From Platycnemis pennipes (Eukaryota; Arthropoda; Insecta; Odonata; Platycnemididae): a stretch of 64,000 nt of DNA. Below the pieces are notes generated by a model, which saw only the letters and a list, made by a program, of their open reading frames with translations, searched no databases and was not told the origin of the DNA. Below are positions 35,674 to 46,090 of this stretch, one piece after another (position 1 is the stretch's first letter; every line of letters begins with the position of its first letter). A program made the translations under genes and the position numbers. The DNA is taken from positions 5,642,001 through 5,706,000 of the forward strand of contig OW121857.1 of NCBI GenBank assembly GCA_933228895.1, given 5' to 3'.

Positions 35674-36436
35674 ATGATAAATACCTGCCTCTTTCAGTCA
35701 TGTGCTGCGCCCAGATATTTTTGGCGAGATAAATTAGTTTGGGTAGTCCATTGCCTAATTTTAAAATAGCTTGTTTCTCTTCGCATTTAACGTTGGTTGG
35801 CTGACATGTTTATTGCCCTTTTCCTTGACCTTGGGTTTAAAATCCCAGTGTTGACATGCGTTCACGATGCCCTACAGCAAAAAATGCCCTCTGAGCCCGA
35901 AGGAGTCAAACGAAGCTTTTCGGCGATGCACACTCTAGGCCAGAGTAATGAACGCCATCGAATATCCTAGGCACCAGTCATTCTGGTGGGATTCCAAGAG
36001 TGGACTCTTGTTTGTAGTTCTCTTCGTAAACATTTGGTCTTCGGTCTCTGGTAAAAATAACGGATGAAGGATGGTCCGGATCCCAGGGTCACTCACGGCG
36101 TCTAAAGCGCTCTTTAATAGCGAAAGACTTCTTCTCACTGATTGGACTCTAATATTCTTCTATGCAAGCGCTAGGCGAATGTGTGCTAAGTACGCCTTTA
36201 GCTACTTCGGCAATGATTGGCAAAAATCCTCTCCGGTGAATGGGATTATCTCGCTTGAAATCGGCTTTGAATGTGATGAGGCAGTATGCTTTTCTGGATG
36301 TAAGAATTGCTTGTCTTCACGGTCCCAATTTTTCTACTTGTATTCATTTCTACTCAGTTTAGCACTACAAGATATAACGATACTGAAAAGTCTATGCTAA
36401 TGTTGTACAGTTTTTGTCAAAATATAATAAAAAATA
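35674..36436. other. No recognisable feature
   Basis: Unassigned. The ORFs at 35935-36138 (-) and 36071-36400 (+) overlap on opposite strands and match nothing. Confidence 0.35.
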
Positions 36437-36945
36437 TACATCTACATCTACATCTACAAAATACCCTGCAAGCCACCACAAGGGTGTGTGGCAGGGGGTG
36501 ATTTCTCACCAAACATGCACTACATATCATGCATAAAAAAGGAATAGTATTAATATAGTAGTCAGAACTACACTATTTAAAAAAGATAGAAATTGCAAAG
36601 AAAACATGCAAAAACATTCTGTTAGTAGGGTTAGCTTTAAGTACTCATACCAACATGCAGCTACCAATGCTATTCATTGCTACTCTCCGATAGGACATAT
36701 TTACCGTTATTCGTATCTCTTATTGTGCGAGGGAAAAAGGACATTTTGAATCGGTCAGTTCGGCAATCAATTTCTCTAACTTTATGATTATGGTCCAGTC
36801 TGCCATAGTAAGTTGGGGTTCGTAAAATATTTTTAACATCATCACTGAAAATATTGCCTTGGAATTTGTGGAAGAGATTAAGTCTAAATTTCAACCTGCG
36901 ATCTGACAATGATTCCCATTTCAATTCATTTAATAGACTGGTCAT
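36437..36945 (-). mobile_element. LINE-A1 copy, left arm of an inverted pair
   Basis: It starts with tail complement ACATCTACATCTACATCTAC and covers the 3' UTR and the last ~90 codons on the minus strand. The protein from DRRLKFRLNLFHKFQGNIF to the C-terminal LSESSNE is identical to that of the plus-strand copy at 37598-37837. It keeps an intact W-E-S-L where that copy has a stop. Homology to other copies ends at about 36945. Confidence 0.88.
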
Positions 36946-37317
36946 ATACCAGTTATGCATTTTATAAACCCTATAATTAATTTAATAATTTAAAAAACCT
37001 TTTAATTAATTGTGCATTTATTCATTTGGTGTGGCCTGGCACAGTTAAATTTTTAACTATTGAAATGAAATTAATAGAATATCAATCGCTGATTTAAAAT
37101 TATTCTTTACCCCTTTATTTCTGTTTCCTCTTCCCTAAGCCTACTTCATGCATACTATTGTTGTACAGTGTATCAGGGTCGTGATGGATGACGTCCACTG
37201 TTCTCATTCTCTTTCAAACATTTCCATGTCTGAGTCATACCGTCCTAATTTCAGTGTACTCTAAATGTCTCTTCATCTCGTTCTAAATGCCTGTCTTATC
37301 ACTCTGAACTTATGTAA

Positions 37318-38062
37318 TAGGGGTAAACACATTCGTGAAATAATGGGTCAAGCGAATCGCAAACTGGGTTTCATTAAAAGAGTATTGGGTAAATGTGACG
37401 ATCATGTACGAGAAATCAGCTACTTTTCCCTTGTTAGACCTCATTTGGAATATGCTGCCAGTGTATGGGATCCCTACGAAATCGGTCTAAGTAATGAACT
37501 TGAACGTGTGCAGCGAAGATCGGCAAGATTTGTAAAGGGACGATACGATAATAATATTAGCGTAACCAGTCTATTAAATGAATTGAAATGGTAATCATTG
37601 TCAGATCGCAGGTTGAAATTTAGACTTAATCTCTTCCACAAATTCCAAGGCAATATTTTCAGTGATGACGTTAAAAATATTTTACGAACCCCAACTTACT
37701 ATGGCAGACTGGACCATAATCATAAAGTTAGAGAAATTGATTGCCGAACTGACCGATTCAAAATGTCCTTTTTCCCTCGCACAATAAGAGATACGAATAA
37801 CGGTAAATATGTCCTATCGGAGAGTAGCAATGAATAGCATTGGTAGCTGCATGTTGGTATGAGTACTGAAAGCTAACCCTACTAACAGAATGTTTTTGCA
37901 TGTTTTGTTTGCAATTTCTATCTTTTTTAAATAGTGTAGTTCTGACTACTATATTAATACTATTCCTTTTTTATGCATGATATGTAGTGCATGTTTCGTG
38001 AGCAATCACCCCCTGCAACACACCCTTGAGGTGGCTTGCAGGGTATTATGTAGATGTAGATG
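37318..38062 (+). mobile_element. LINE-A1 copy, right arm of the inverted pair
   Basis: It reads GKHIREIMGQANRKLGFIKR, LGKCDDHVREISYFSLVRPH, LEYAASVWDPYEIGLSNELE and ERVQRRSARFVKGRY, then ELKW followed by TAA at 37592-37594. The remaining 79 codons stay open in the same frame after the stop. The 3' end is CACCCCCTGCAACACACCC, then GGTGGCTTGCAGGGTATTAT and GTAGATGTAGATG. Confidence 0.9.
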
Positions 38063-39145
38063 AACTTATTCATCCTTCTGCGAAGGTCTTAGTCGCCTCT
38101 TATTAACTCTCTTCCTGGGCAATTTAAAATTTGTGATATTTTCAACTTTTGCCTTGCGTAGGAGTTCCAATGATAATCCATTTTATTTTTCACTCACTGC
38201 GAATCTCAACTATTGCATATCTAACCAGATTGGTGGATATTTATTTCTAAGATCATGATATATTTGCATTATTGCAATCATTTACATGTTTGATTTGGGG
38301 TATGCGATGCAAATCCAATCTGATGTAACAGCATTTCGCGCAGTAGTTGTCAAACATGGTCGGTAGATGCTTGCAGTGTGGCAGGTGTTTGAAATCGTAT
38401 GCTTAATATGGTCATTGATTCTCCCAGCTTTTTAACGCCCTTGTCACTCAATGCTTTTCATTCCCTCGCTGTTGATTAGCTCATCGTAGGTATCCTGTGC
38501 CTTTCCTTTTCGTATTAATTCTAATGTTTCCTTCCTCGCCTAGCGTGTGACCACCTCTGTCGATGCTCCTTGTCCATCCTCGTATTTTTTCCTTTCATTG
38601 CTTTCTCTCCACCGTCTAACTTTCCTTCAGCCAAAGCAAGAACCTTTCCGTTTGGTTCCCCTCATGCCCATTCAATTTCTTTAAATATTCCCATGTACTT
38701 GTCACCGATGTCTTCAAATTTTTGGACTTCCGTTTTACCAATTATGTTTTAGGTGTCGAAATTATTTACCTCTAACCCGTGCTGGAGCTTTTATTTATTT
38801 ACAGGAACTTTACTCACGTACTTAACGTTGATTTGTAGAATAAACAGAATGTTATTAAATATTAAAAGAAGCAATAGTGAGGTAAAGAGTAAGGGAATGT
38901 TTTCCATAATCTTTGATAGTTACATTCAAAAAATTATAAAAAAAAGTTAAAGAGAAGGCTTCAGAGTTTAGTCTCCACTGAGAAAAAATTTGCATTCTGC
39001 TAAAATTCAAAACAACCACTAATTTTTCACAATTTTTATGTGGACGGCCATTTTTTTCGCCCAGGCGTCATGTTTAGGCGTCATGAACCTGCCTAAAATT
39101 GATAAGTATATAGGGGGTAAGGAAAACCTTCGCTAGAACTATCTG
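38063..39145. other. No recognisable feature
   Basis: AT-rich. Short ORFs without known domains. Confidence 0.4.
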
Positions 39146-39215
39146 GAGATTGCTTCTTTATGGCAGTGGGAGATGCACGATAACAGTAGTAGAGAAGACA
39201 AGGCCGATGGTGCTT
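39146..39215 (+). mobile_element. Short LINE-R fragment
   Basis: TGCTTCTTTATGGCAGTGGG followed by CACGATAACAGTAGTAGAGAAG closely parallels the LINE-R GSESWTMTAAEK coding stretch at about 13007-13050. Only ~70 bp are recognisable. Confidence 0.5.
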
Positions 39216-40151
39216 CAGAAGAATGAATTGTTAGATTTCGTGAACTATGGCAGTTATCTCAGAAACGAAACAACTTCACTTATATGCAAATTCTGAGGTT
39301 TCAGGCGTGATAAGAGTGGAAACGGAACATAATAGAAACTGTAACTGAAGATGCTGTAAAAGGCGAAATCCTGTCGCAATAAATGTTTTTCTCTGTGGAA
39401 GTTGATCATTTTTAAAGTTTATATTTATTTATATTATCCAGAAAAATTGTAGACTAAAAATATTTACATTATAGTATATTTATTCATGTGGAGAACAAGA
39501 ACACATTTGGTACTTAACCCTGGCCTATTATTGAGACCCAACTGGTAGACATTAGGATACCATTAAAGCCATACATTTAGACTGTAACTATGTCCCTATC
39601 CTTTCTCTGCAGCGGAAAGACAGTTAGTGTAAGTGATTTTATTTCGTGCGTAATATTGCAGAAGAATAATGAAGATAAAATAAACTGTCCGAGTGTCAAA
39701 CAAGGAATTGCTCAGGTTACAAGAAAAAAAGTCTTACTAAAAGTTAAAAGAGAAGCGGGGCATACCAAATGCCTTGAGATATGAGTGCCTGTGGAGTCAG
39801 GCGTTGAGGGAAATGTGAACGAGAGAAATACGGCAAAGGAAGGAATGGTGTGAGGACAGAACTAGCCACTACGGCCGACACTAGATATTGTTAATACTCA
39901 TGTGTGAGTGCATCTATTTTTAGTAATTTTGGCAGTTTCTGGCTGGTGCTGACCGTGAGAAGAAAGTAAGAATTGGTATTGGGAGATCCGAGAAAGATGC
40001 CGGCTGCGAACGACGCCATTCACTCTCGCACTTGGGCCGAGGGCCATGGGCCCCAATACCCTCCAATCAGCACTTAATTGGGGCCCAAGATTCGCTGAAA
40101 AATTTTGCCACTGATGGACTTTCAAAGCGAACTTATGTGTTGAGATTCCTG
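39216..40151. other. No recognisable feature
   Basis: AT-rich up to about 39780, then mixed composition. No coding signal that I recognise. Confidence 0.35.
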
Positions 40152-40685
40152 TGTTCTTAATTTTGTAAAGGGACGGTACGATAATCTTATTAGCGTAACC
40201 AGTCTATTAAATGAATTAAAACGGGAATCATTGACAGATCGCAGGTTGAAATTTAGACTTAATCTCCTACATGAATTCCAAGATAATATTTTCAGTGATG
40301 AGGTTATTAATATTTTGCGAACCACAACTTGCTCTGGTAGACTGGACCGTAATCACAAAATTAGATAAATTGATTACCGAACTGTCAGATTCAAAATGTT
40401 CTTTTTTCCTAGTACAATTAGGGATATCAATAACGGTAAGTATATCCAGTACGAGTGTAGCAATGGATAGCATTGGTAGCTGCATGTTGGTGTAAGGACT
40501 TGAAGGTAACCCAACTAACAGCATGTTTTTGCATGTTTGCTATGCTATTTTTAAATAGTGAAGTTTAGAACAGTATATAAATAGTAATCCTTTTAAATGC
40601 ATGATATGTAGTGCATGTTTGGTGAGAATTCACCCCCTGCCACACACCTTTATGGTGGCTTGTAGGGTATTATGTAGATGTAGAT
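40152..40685 (+). mobile_element. LINE-A1 copy, 5'-truncated
   Basis: It starts inside the codons for FVKGRYDN, then ISVTSLLNELKRESLTDRRL, KFRLNLLHEFQDNIFSDEV. The 3' UTR ends with CACCCCCTGCCACACACC, GGTGGCTTGTAGGGTATTAT and GTAGATGTAGATGAATAG. Confidence 0.85.
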
Positions 40686-41476
40686 GAATAGGTAGCCCAG
40701 TGCTGAAACGCAGATCACCGAATGAAAACTATCCCGGAATATCAGCGTGTTGCTTCAACTATCGCGTGGGAATGAGCCCGACACTTTTTTTCTGCTTGCG
40801 AATTAATGATTTTATTTCATTGGCATGAAAAGTGCCCGTAAGTGTTAGAAAAAAAGGCCCAAAACACTCACGGAAGTACATCTTATTCCGATAAGCGCTG
40901 TGCTTTTTTTCCGCTGTGTTCTTGATCTCATAGCCGTCTCACGGAAATATCTTGACGAAAACTCGAGAATGGAACATTTCGGATTGCTTTTATTTTCGTC
41001 ATCCTTTGGCAGAATTTTGGTTACATATTTCCATGTGAGTGGATGCAATCAACAATTCGTGTGGTTCTGGGCTGGGTAAACGTTTTGTGCTGAGCCTGTT
41101 TTGAGTTCAAATTCGTGATCGCGTAGCTAAATGAGGGCTAAAGTAGATGGATGGGAGCTATTGTTTTGCCTCAATTTTTATGTGGTTCCATTTTTCGAAT
41201 CTTGGAGGGGTGTTTTGTATTCCCAGGGAAGGTGCGGAATTGTTCTCTGTGTTAAAGATGCAGTGAAGAGCTGCACAGCGCATCGATTACCAGTGACTTT
41301 ATTGTACTCGGTCAATAAGCCTTATCATCCAGTGTGCATAAATTTGGGAGAAATGTTTTATCTTCTTATTTAAAATTGGCGAGAGGGCTAAATGAATACT
41401 GTGCAAATTGAGAACTTTGGTGGAGTCTCTATAAAAAATCTCTTTTGGTAGTTAGTGTATGCAAAAATTAGTACAT
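40686..41476. other. No recognisable feature
   Basis: Unassigned. The ORF at 41131-41373 has no known domain. Confidence 0.35.
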
Positions 41477-41550
41477 GTTCGACGATAACTCATCACCTGC
41501 CACACATCATGGTGGTGGCTAGCAGGTTAGCCGGCAACTGCAGGTGTAGC
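41477..41550 (+). mobile_element. Diverged LINE-A-type 3' end
   Basis: CATGTTCGACGATAACTCAT, CACCTGCCACACATC, and TGGTGGTGGCTAGCAGGTTA align with the LINE-A 3' terminal module. The outer stem pair is changed on both sides: ACCTGC at 41495-41500 and GCAGGT at 41522-41527 replace CCCTGC and GCAGGG. No coding part is recognisable upstream. Confidence 0.6.
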
Positions 41551-41843
41551 GTGTACAGAATTTTGCCCGGCAAGATGAAAGTAGTACCAAAGAAGTTGAT
41601 AAACTTGCTCCAAAAACTGTTGAGACTTCTAAGTCTGAGCTTACAGAATGATCCAAGATCATTCATATACTGTGGTAGTGATTTCTTGCTGGAAATGAAA
41701 AACAACCAAATTTTTTATGATATGCATTCATTAATGTGAAGCGTAGCGCCAATATGCCAATGAAATGCTGTTCTTATTCCATCACCATTGCCAATTGTTC
41801 ATATCTCTGTTTGGCCTACGAACATCCTAATCATCTCCAACTG
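41551..41843. other. No recognisable feature
   Basis: Short unassigned spacer. Confidence 0.4.
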
Positions 41844-42342
41844 CGTAATACCCTGCGAGCCACCATAAAGGTTTATGGCAGGGGGTGAATTCTCACCAAA
41901 CATGCACTACAAATCTTGCATGAAATAGGATTGGTGATAATATACTAATCTACACTTCTCTATTCAAAAAAGATAAAAATAACAAAGCATACATGCAAAA
42001 ACATGCTGTTATTTAGGTTAGCTTCAAGTCCTTATACCAACATGCAGCTATCTATGCTATCAAATTCTACACTCGTATTGGATATATTTACCGTTATTCA
42101 TATCCCTAATTGTACGAGGGAAAAAGAACATTTTGAATCTTTCAGTTCGGCATTCAATTTCTCTAATTTTGTGATTATTCAGTAAGTAACTACCATAGTA
42201 AGTTGGGGTTCGCAAAATATTTTTGACGTCATCAGTAAAAACATTACCTTGGAATTTATTTAAGAGATTAAGTCTAAATTTCAACCTGCGATCTAACAAT
42301 AATTACCATTTTTATTCATATAATAGACTGGTTACGCTAATA
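41844..42342 (-). mobile_element. LINE-A1 copy, inverted, 5'-truncated
   Basis: It begins with GCGTAATACCCTGCGAGCCACC at the 3' end. The minus-strand coding part reads LDRRLKFRLNLLNKFQGNVF, TDDVKNILRTPTYYG and CRTERFKMFFFPRTIRDMNN. Directly upstream the codons are TGG TAA, the same premature stop as in the copies at 18233 and 37318. Confidence 0.85.
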
Positions 42343-43769
42343 ATAATTATAATATTCTGCATGTCGTAAATTTCCAAGCACGAATCTACGAAACTGCACA
42401 TCGCCGTTGTTGACCTGGATCCACCAAGTATGTTGGCGTATTCTATTTCGTGAACCTCATCTAAAGCATGATATCGCTTCAGATCGGCTGAAAACCTGAG
42501 CAGTGCTTTTTATTGCTGACTTATTTACATTTTGCGCCCATTTCATTCTCGTAGTCACGACCCACTGCTCTCGTTTCAGCTCTGAAATATTTTATTCGAT
42601 CCCGTGCGATACGCGATGGACGTTCGGCAATAGCTACGTGGAAGCGTCTGTCCCGACGCCCTCTGACGAACTATAAAGTTGTGAGACGTGCTGGGATAAA
42701 AAAAGGACCTTGGTTAACCGTTCCAATAAACCGGGTTTATGGCCGCTGAAAATATCTTGGCGAAATGAGTGATTTACGGCGGCTAGGCGCTAATGCGATT
42801 CTTCGGCGATGGAAATTTGCATGCACGTGGAGCGAATTTTCCCAAAGCATCGCATAGGGCTCTTGAGCAAACAGCCAGACTCTCCCCAAAGAGACACTAG
42901 GGGGCCTTCTTCATCTCCCCGCAGATAAGTAAAATATTTCCTAACAGGAGCAAACGCTCAGGCAGGTATAAGAGTTTTAAAACGTTATTCATAGGCATTC
43001 CTACCAATAACTTGACCTACTAAATAAAAAAAGCAAATGAAATCATTGTGAAAAGATGATGGTGCCGATAGGTGGGTCGAGAAACAAGTGGTTGTGCTCC
43101 ACCTAAAACGAATTTTGTACGCCTCCGTTTACTTAGTCCACGTGTAAAATTATTGCAAATATCTGTGTAAAGCCCAGGCTTAAGAAAAAGCAACCGCTGT
43201 CTGATAGAAGGAATTATAAGCGAGCCACCATCCTATATATCGATAGTTAGTATTCACTAGGATTAAATGGCTAATGAGTCTGGGTAGTAAGCCATTGAAT
43301 TGAGAAAGGCTTTCGCGAAGATGGCTGCGGATACGAAGGCGAAATAGATATGTGGAAATTTGCTTTGGTCGGGGGAAACTTACTAACTTTCTGTCTTCTA
43401 AATAGTTCTCGAATCGACAGATGATTGGAGCACAGAACACTGGCGGTACTTAGAGTTAGCCTTCTGCGCAACTCTTGCTCTATCGAGTTTGTAACTCACT
43501 AATATGCTAGATAGTTAATCAGGGTAAATACTGTGCAAAGCAAAATGCGTTGTTTTAAGAATTATATCCATTTTATTGAATATAGTAACTAAAATATGAT
43601 CAAATAAGGAGAAGGATAATCTAAATGACCGAGGAATTGTAACTTCACTCTTAATCTTGCGTAACTCCACTCGGGAATCCAGCGTTGGTAGACCGTTGGT
43701 GTTTGGGTAGAGTGAAGCGACTGACGGTAAGGCTTTGTGCTCTCTTAGTCATAGACGTGACGATAATCC
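42343..43769. other. No recognisable feature
   Basis: Mixed composition, slightly GC-rich at 42560-42930. No domain recognised. Confidence 0.35.
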
Positions 43770-44430
43770 ATTTAGGATTTATAAAAAGAGTACTTGGGAA
43801 ATGTGATGCGAAGACAAAAGAGCGATGTTACTTTTCACTAGTTAGGCCCCACCTTTAGTATGCAGCCAGTGTATGGAATCCTAATGAATGACGTTTGTTC
43901 AGAGAACTGGACAGTGTGCAGCGTAGAGCAGCTAGGTTCGTGAAAAGGTGTTACGATAGGTTGAGTAGCGTTTCAGCATTAATGCAAGAATTAGGGTGGG
44001 AATCATTATCAGAGCGTAGGTTAAAGTACAGATGAAACCTATTAGAGAAATTTAAATCGGATTGCTTTACTGAAGATGTTACGCACATATTAAAAACACC
44101 AGCGTATTATGCTAGATTCGACCAGATAAAAAAAATTAGAGAGATAGATTGTCGTACCGATAGATTCAAAAGGGCATTTTTCCCCCGTACTATAAGAGAA
44201 CAGAATAGGCAGCATAGCAAAGGGATAGGTAGGGGAAATTATTTTATAGTAGTCTGTAGTGCATGATGCATGTATAACCCCTTAAATACTCTAGGTACTA
44301 ACAGTCTAGTTGCATAAGACCATATAGTTGCTTGTTTGCATGTTGGTAGTGCATGCTTGGTGATCTTTACTCCCTGCCACACACCCTCACGGTGGCTTGC
44401 AGAGTATCGTGTAGATGTAGATGTAGATAA
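43770..44430 (+). mobile_element. LINE-A2 copy, 5'-truncated
   Basis: It starts at codons for FIKRVLGKCD, then a decayed RPHL.YAASVW region, RELDSVQRRAARFVKRCYDR and LGWESLSERRLKYR followed by TGA at about 44035, the same place as in the copy at 35147. The 3' end is ACTCCCTGCCACACACCC, GGTGGCTTGCAGAGTATCGT and a triple GTAGAT tail. Confidence 0.87.
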
Positions 44431-45790
44431 TATCGGAAAAAATGCGCTTTGTGTGGAGGTTTTCGTCCCATAAATGGTCTCAGTTTCGTTAAATTTTTGA
44501 CGACAGAAGGTTTGAAAACGCACTCCGTTGACAGGCATGTTAAGATATCTGGAGTGAATAGAAAAGAGTTTGCTACTGACCTATTATCAGCGTCGGCGAG
44601 CTGGCTGCTTCACTCCTCTCAGCCCGAGAAGAAACCTTCCTTATTCGCACATGGGGACGCCAGGCTTGCCCTCCGCGATCACCGAGCAGTGACGAAGGCA
44701 AGAAGTGCGGCGACAACCGGTCAGCACCATCGAATCCTCTTCTCTCCACTCCGGAACACAAACTGCGGCAAATCCTCCCTCCCTCCCTCCTTTCCCCGAA
44801 ACCACTCTGGTCGCGCGAGGAGTGGAATTTCGAGAAAAAACGGTCGTCTCCTCACAGGAGAAGGCGAACACTCTTTGCGTCGGCTCAGCTCGTCTCTCTT
44901 AGGCCGACTCCATGACTTTGTCGCGTCGCACTGGTGTCGCGTGTGTGGGGAAGGGTCTGGTGCTACTGTTTGGTTCGCTGCTAGAAGGACTGCGTCTGTT
45001 AGGGGGGAGAGGCAGGGGAGGAGTGGGGGGAGGTTGGTCCGGGTGGCGGGGCGGGAGACGCGAGGTGGGCGGAGTTGTGTTGTCGTGGGAGTATCTTGAA
45101 GACAGGGCGCGCGATCACTTGTTGTGCGTTACATCTCTCGTCATCTTACGCGAGAACTCCACCTGTAGCTGCTCACTATGGGGGATCTATCAGAGAGCTG
45201 TGAGTCGGGGAGGTGAATTTGAATCGCGTTTTCGATGTACTGAAGTTGTTTAAAAAAAAAGGAAATTACGCTCGGGAAACGGAAACAGCGTAGGTGCTCT
45301 ATTTTGCCCCCTTTCCTTCTGGTGTCTGTGGTGTCCCTGGTGCACTGAGTGTTCGCCGGGTGTTTGGAGGGGGAGGCACCAGTGAACCAGCGCTTCGCAC
45401 GCAGTCGACGACTGTGAATGGCTTTTGCTAGAGCACGGCAGTTGAGGTGGAAATCACACGGGGGCACTCTCTTCTCCCACCCCCACATGTCCTACTCTGC
45501 TCTCAACCCCTTCCCTCCCTCCCCCCTCTAACCCTCCCCCAACCCACACCACACACGCACCCTCTCCTTTCGCTCATAACCACTATAGCGCAGTGGCGAT
45601 CCCGACTTCCCTATCCTTCGTCGAGAGCCTCTCTAAATGGCAGGGGGGGTGGGGGGGGGGGGGGATGGGGTGTTGCGTGCGGTTGCGTGCGTCGTTCGCC
45701 GCTTGCCGTAGGCACGTTGGAGTATCGCTACCAGGGCTGCCAACTCTCCGGTGGTGTTTTTGGGTCGTTTCACGTCGCAGGATGGTCATC
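44431..45790 (+). other. GC-rich block, possible promoter or 5' exon region
   Basis: About 1.3 kb of GC-rich DNA with many CpG, CTCCCTCCCTCCC, GGGGAGAGGCAGGGGAGG, and a G14 tract at 45651. Open stretches exist in several frames on both strands, the longest at 44449-45099 (+, 216 codons). None shows a signal peptide, domain or motif I recognise, and long open frames are expected by chance at this composition. I do not call a gene. Confidence 0.35.
45651..45664 (+). repeat. G14 homopolymer tract
   Basis: Preceded by G7-T and followed by ATGGGG. A G-quadruplex-capable segment. Confidence 0.8.
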
Positions 45791-46090
45791 ATCGTCATGG
45801 GCCAAAAATCCTATGATTGGGTTGACGCAGCCCTCCACTCGATTCTTCTATCGGCCAACCTCTTCATATTGACGTAGCTCCTTTCTTTTACATCCTTCAC
45901 AACTTGCTCCATATAACTCATACGAGGCCTGCCTTTTCCATTCTTCCCGTAAACTTTTCCCTCGTAATCCCTCGACGATAGTCTTCATCAGGCCATCCTG
46001 TCTTAGATATGGCCGATTAGGTTGTTCCGTCGTCTTTTTAAGGTTTTCAGCAGACTTCTCTTTTCTCCCACTCTTCTTAAGACTTCGCAG
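45791..46090 (-). mobile_element. LINE-R 3' end
   Basis: Antisense copy starting at ATCATCGTCATGGGCCAAAAATCC. It then matches GGGTTGACGCAGCCCTCCAC, GCCAACCTCTTCATATTGAC, CGAGGCCTGCCTTTTCCATT and GACGATAGTCTTCATCAGGC. The minus-strand product fragment NRPYLRQDGLMKTIVEG corresponds to the HILRHDGLM region of the 12-13 kb copy. Confidence 0.8.

Larger units (their letters stand above)
36437..38062. repeat. Large inverted repeat made of two LINE-A1 copies
   Basis: Arms 36437-36945 and about 37563-38062 face opposite ways, with ~620 bp between them. They share variants not seen in other copies here: CTATCGGAGAG, GAGTACT-AAAGC, and ACTACTATATTAATACTATT. The last 79 coding residues are the same in both. 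This is far more alike than any other LINE-A pair in the window. Confidence 0.85.

Noticed and set aside
44449..45099. 216-codon plus-strand ORF, the longest in the window
   Set aside because: It lies in GC-rich DNA where stops are rare, overlaps other long frames on both strands, and shows no domain or conserved motif.
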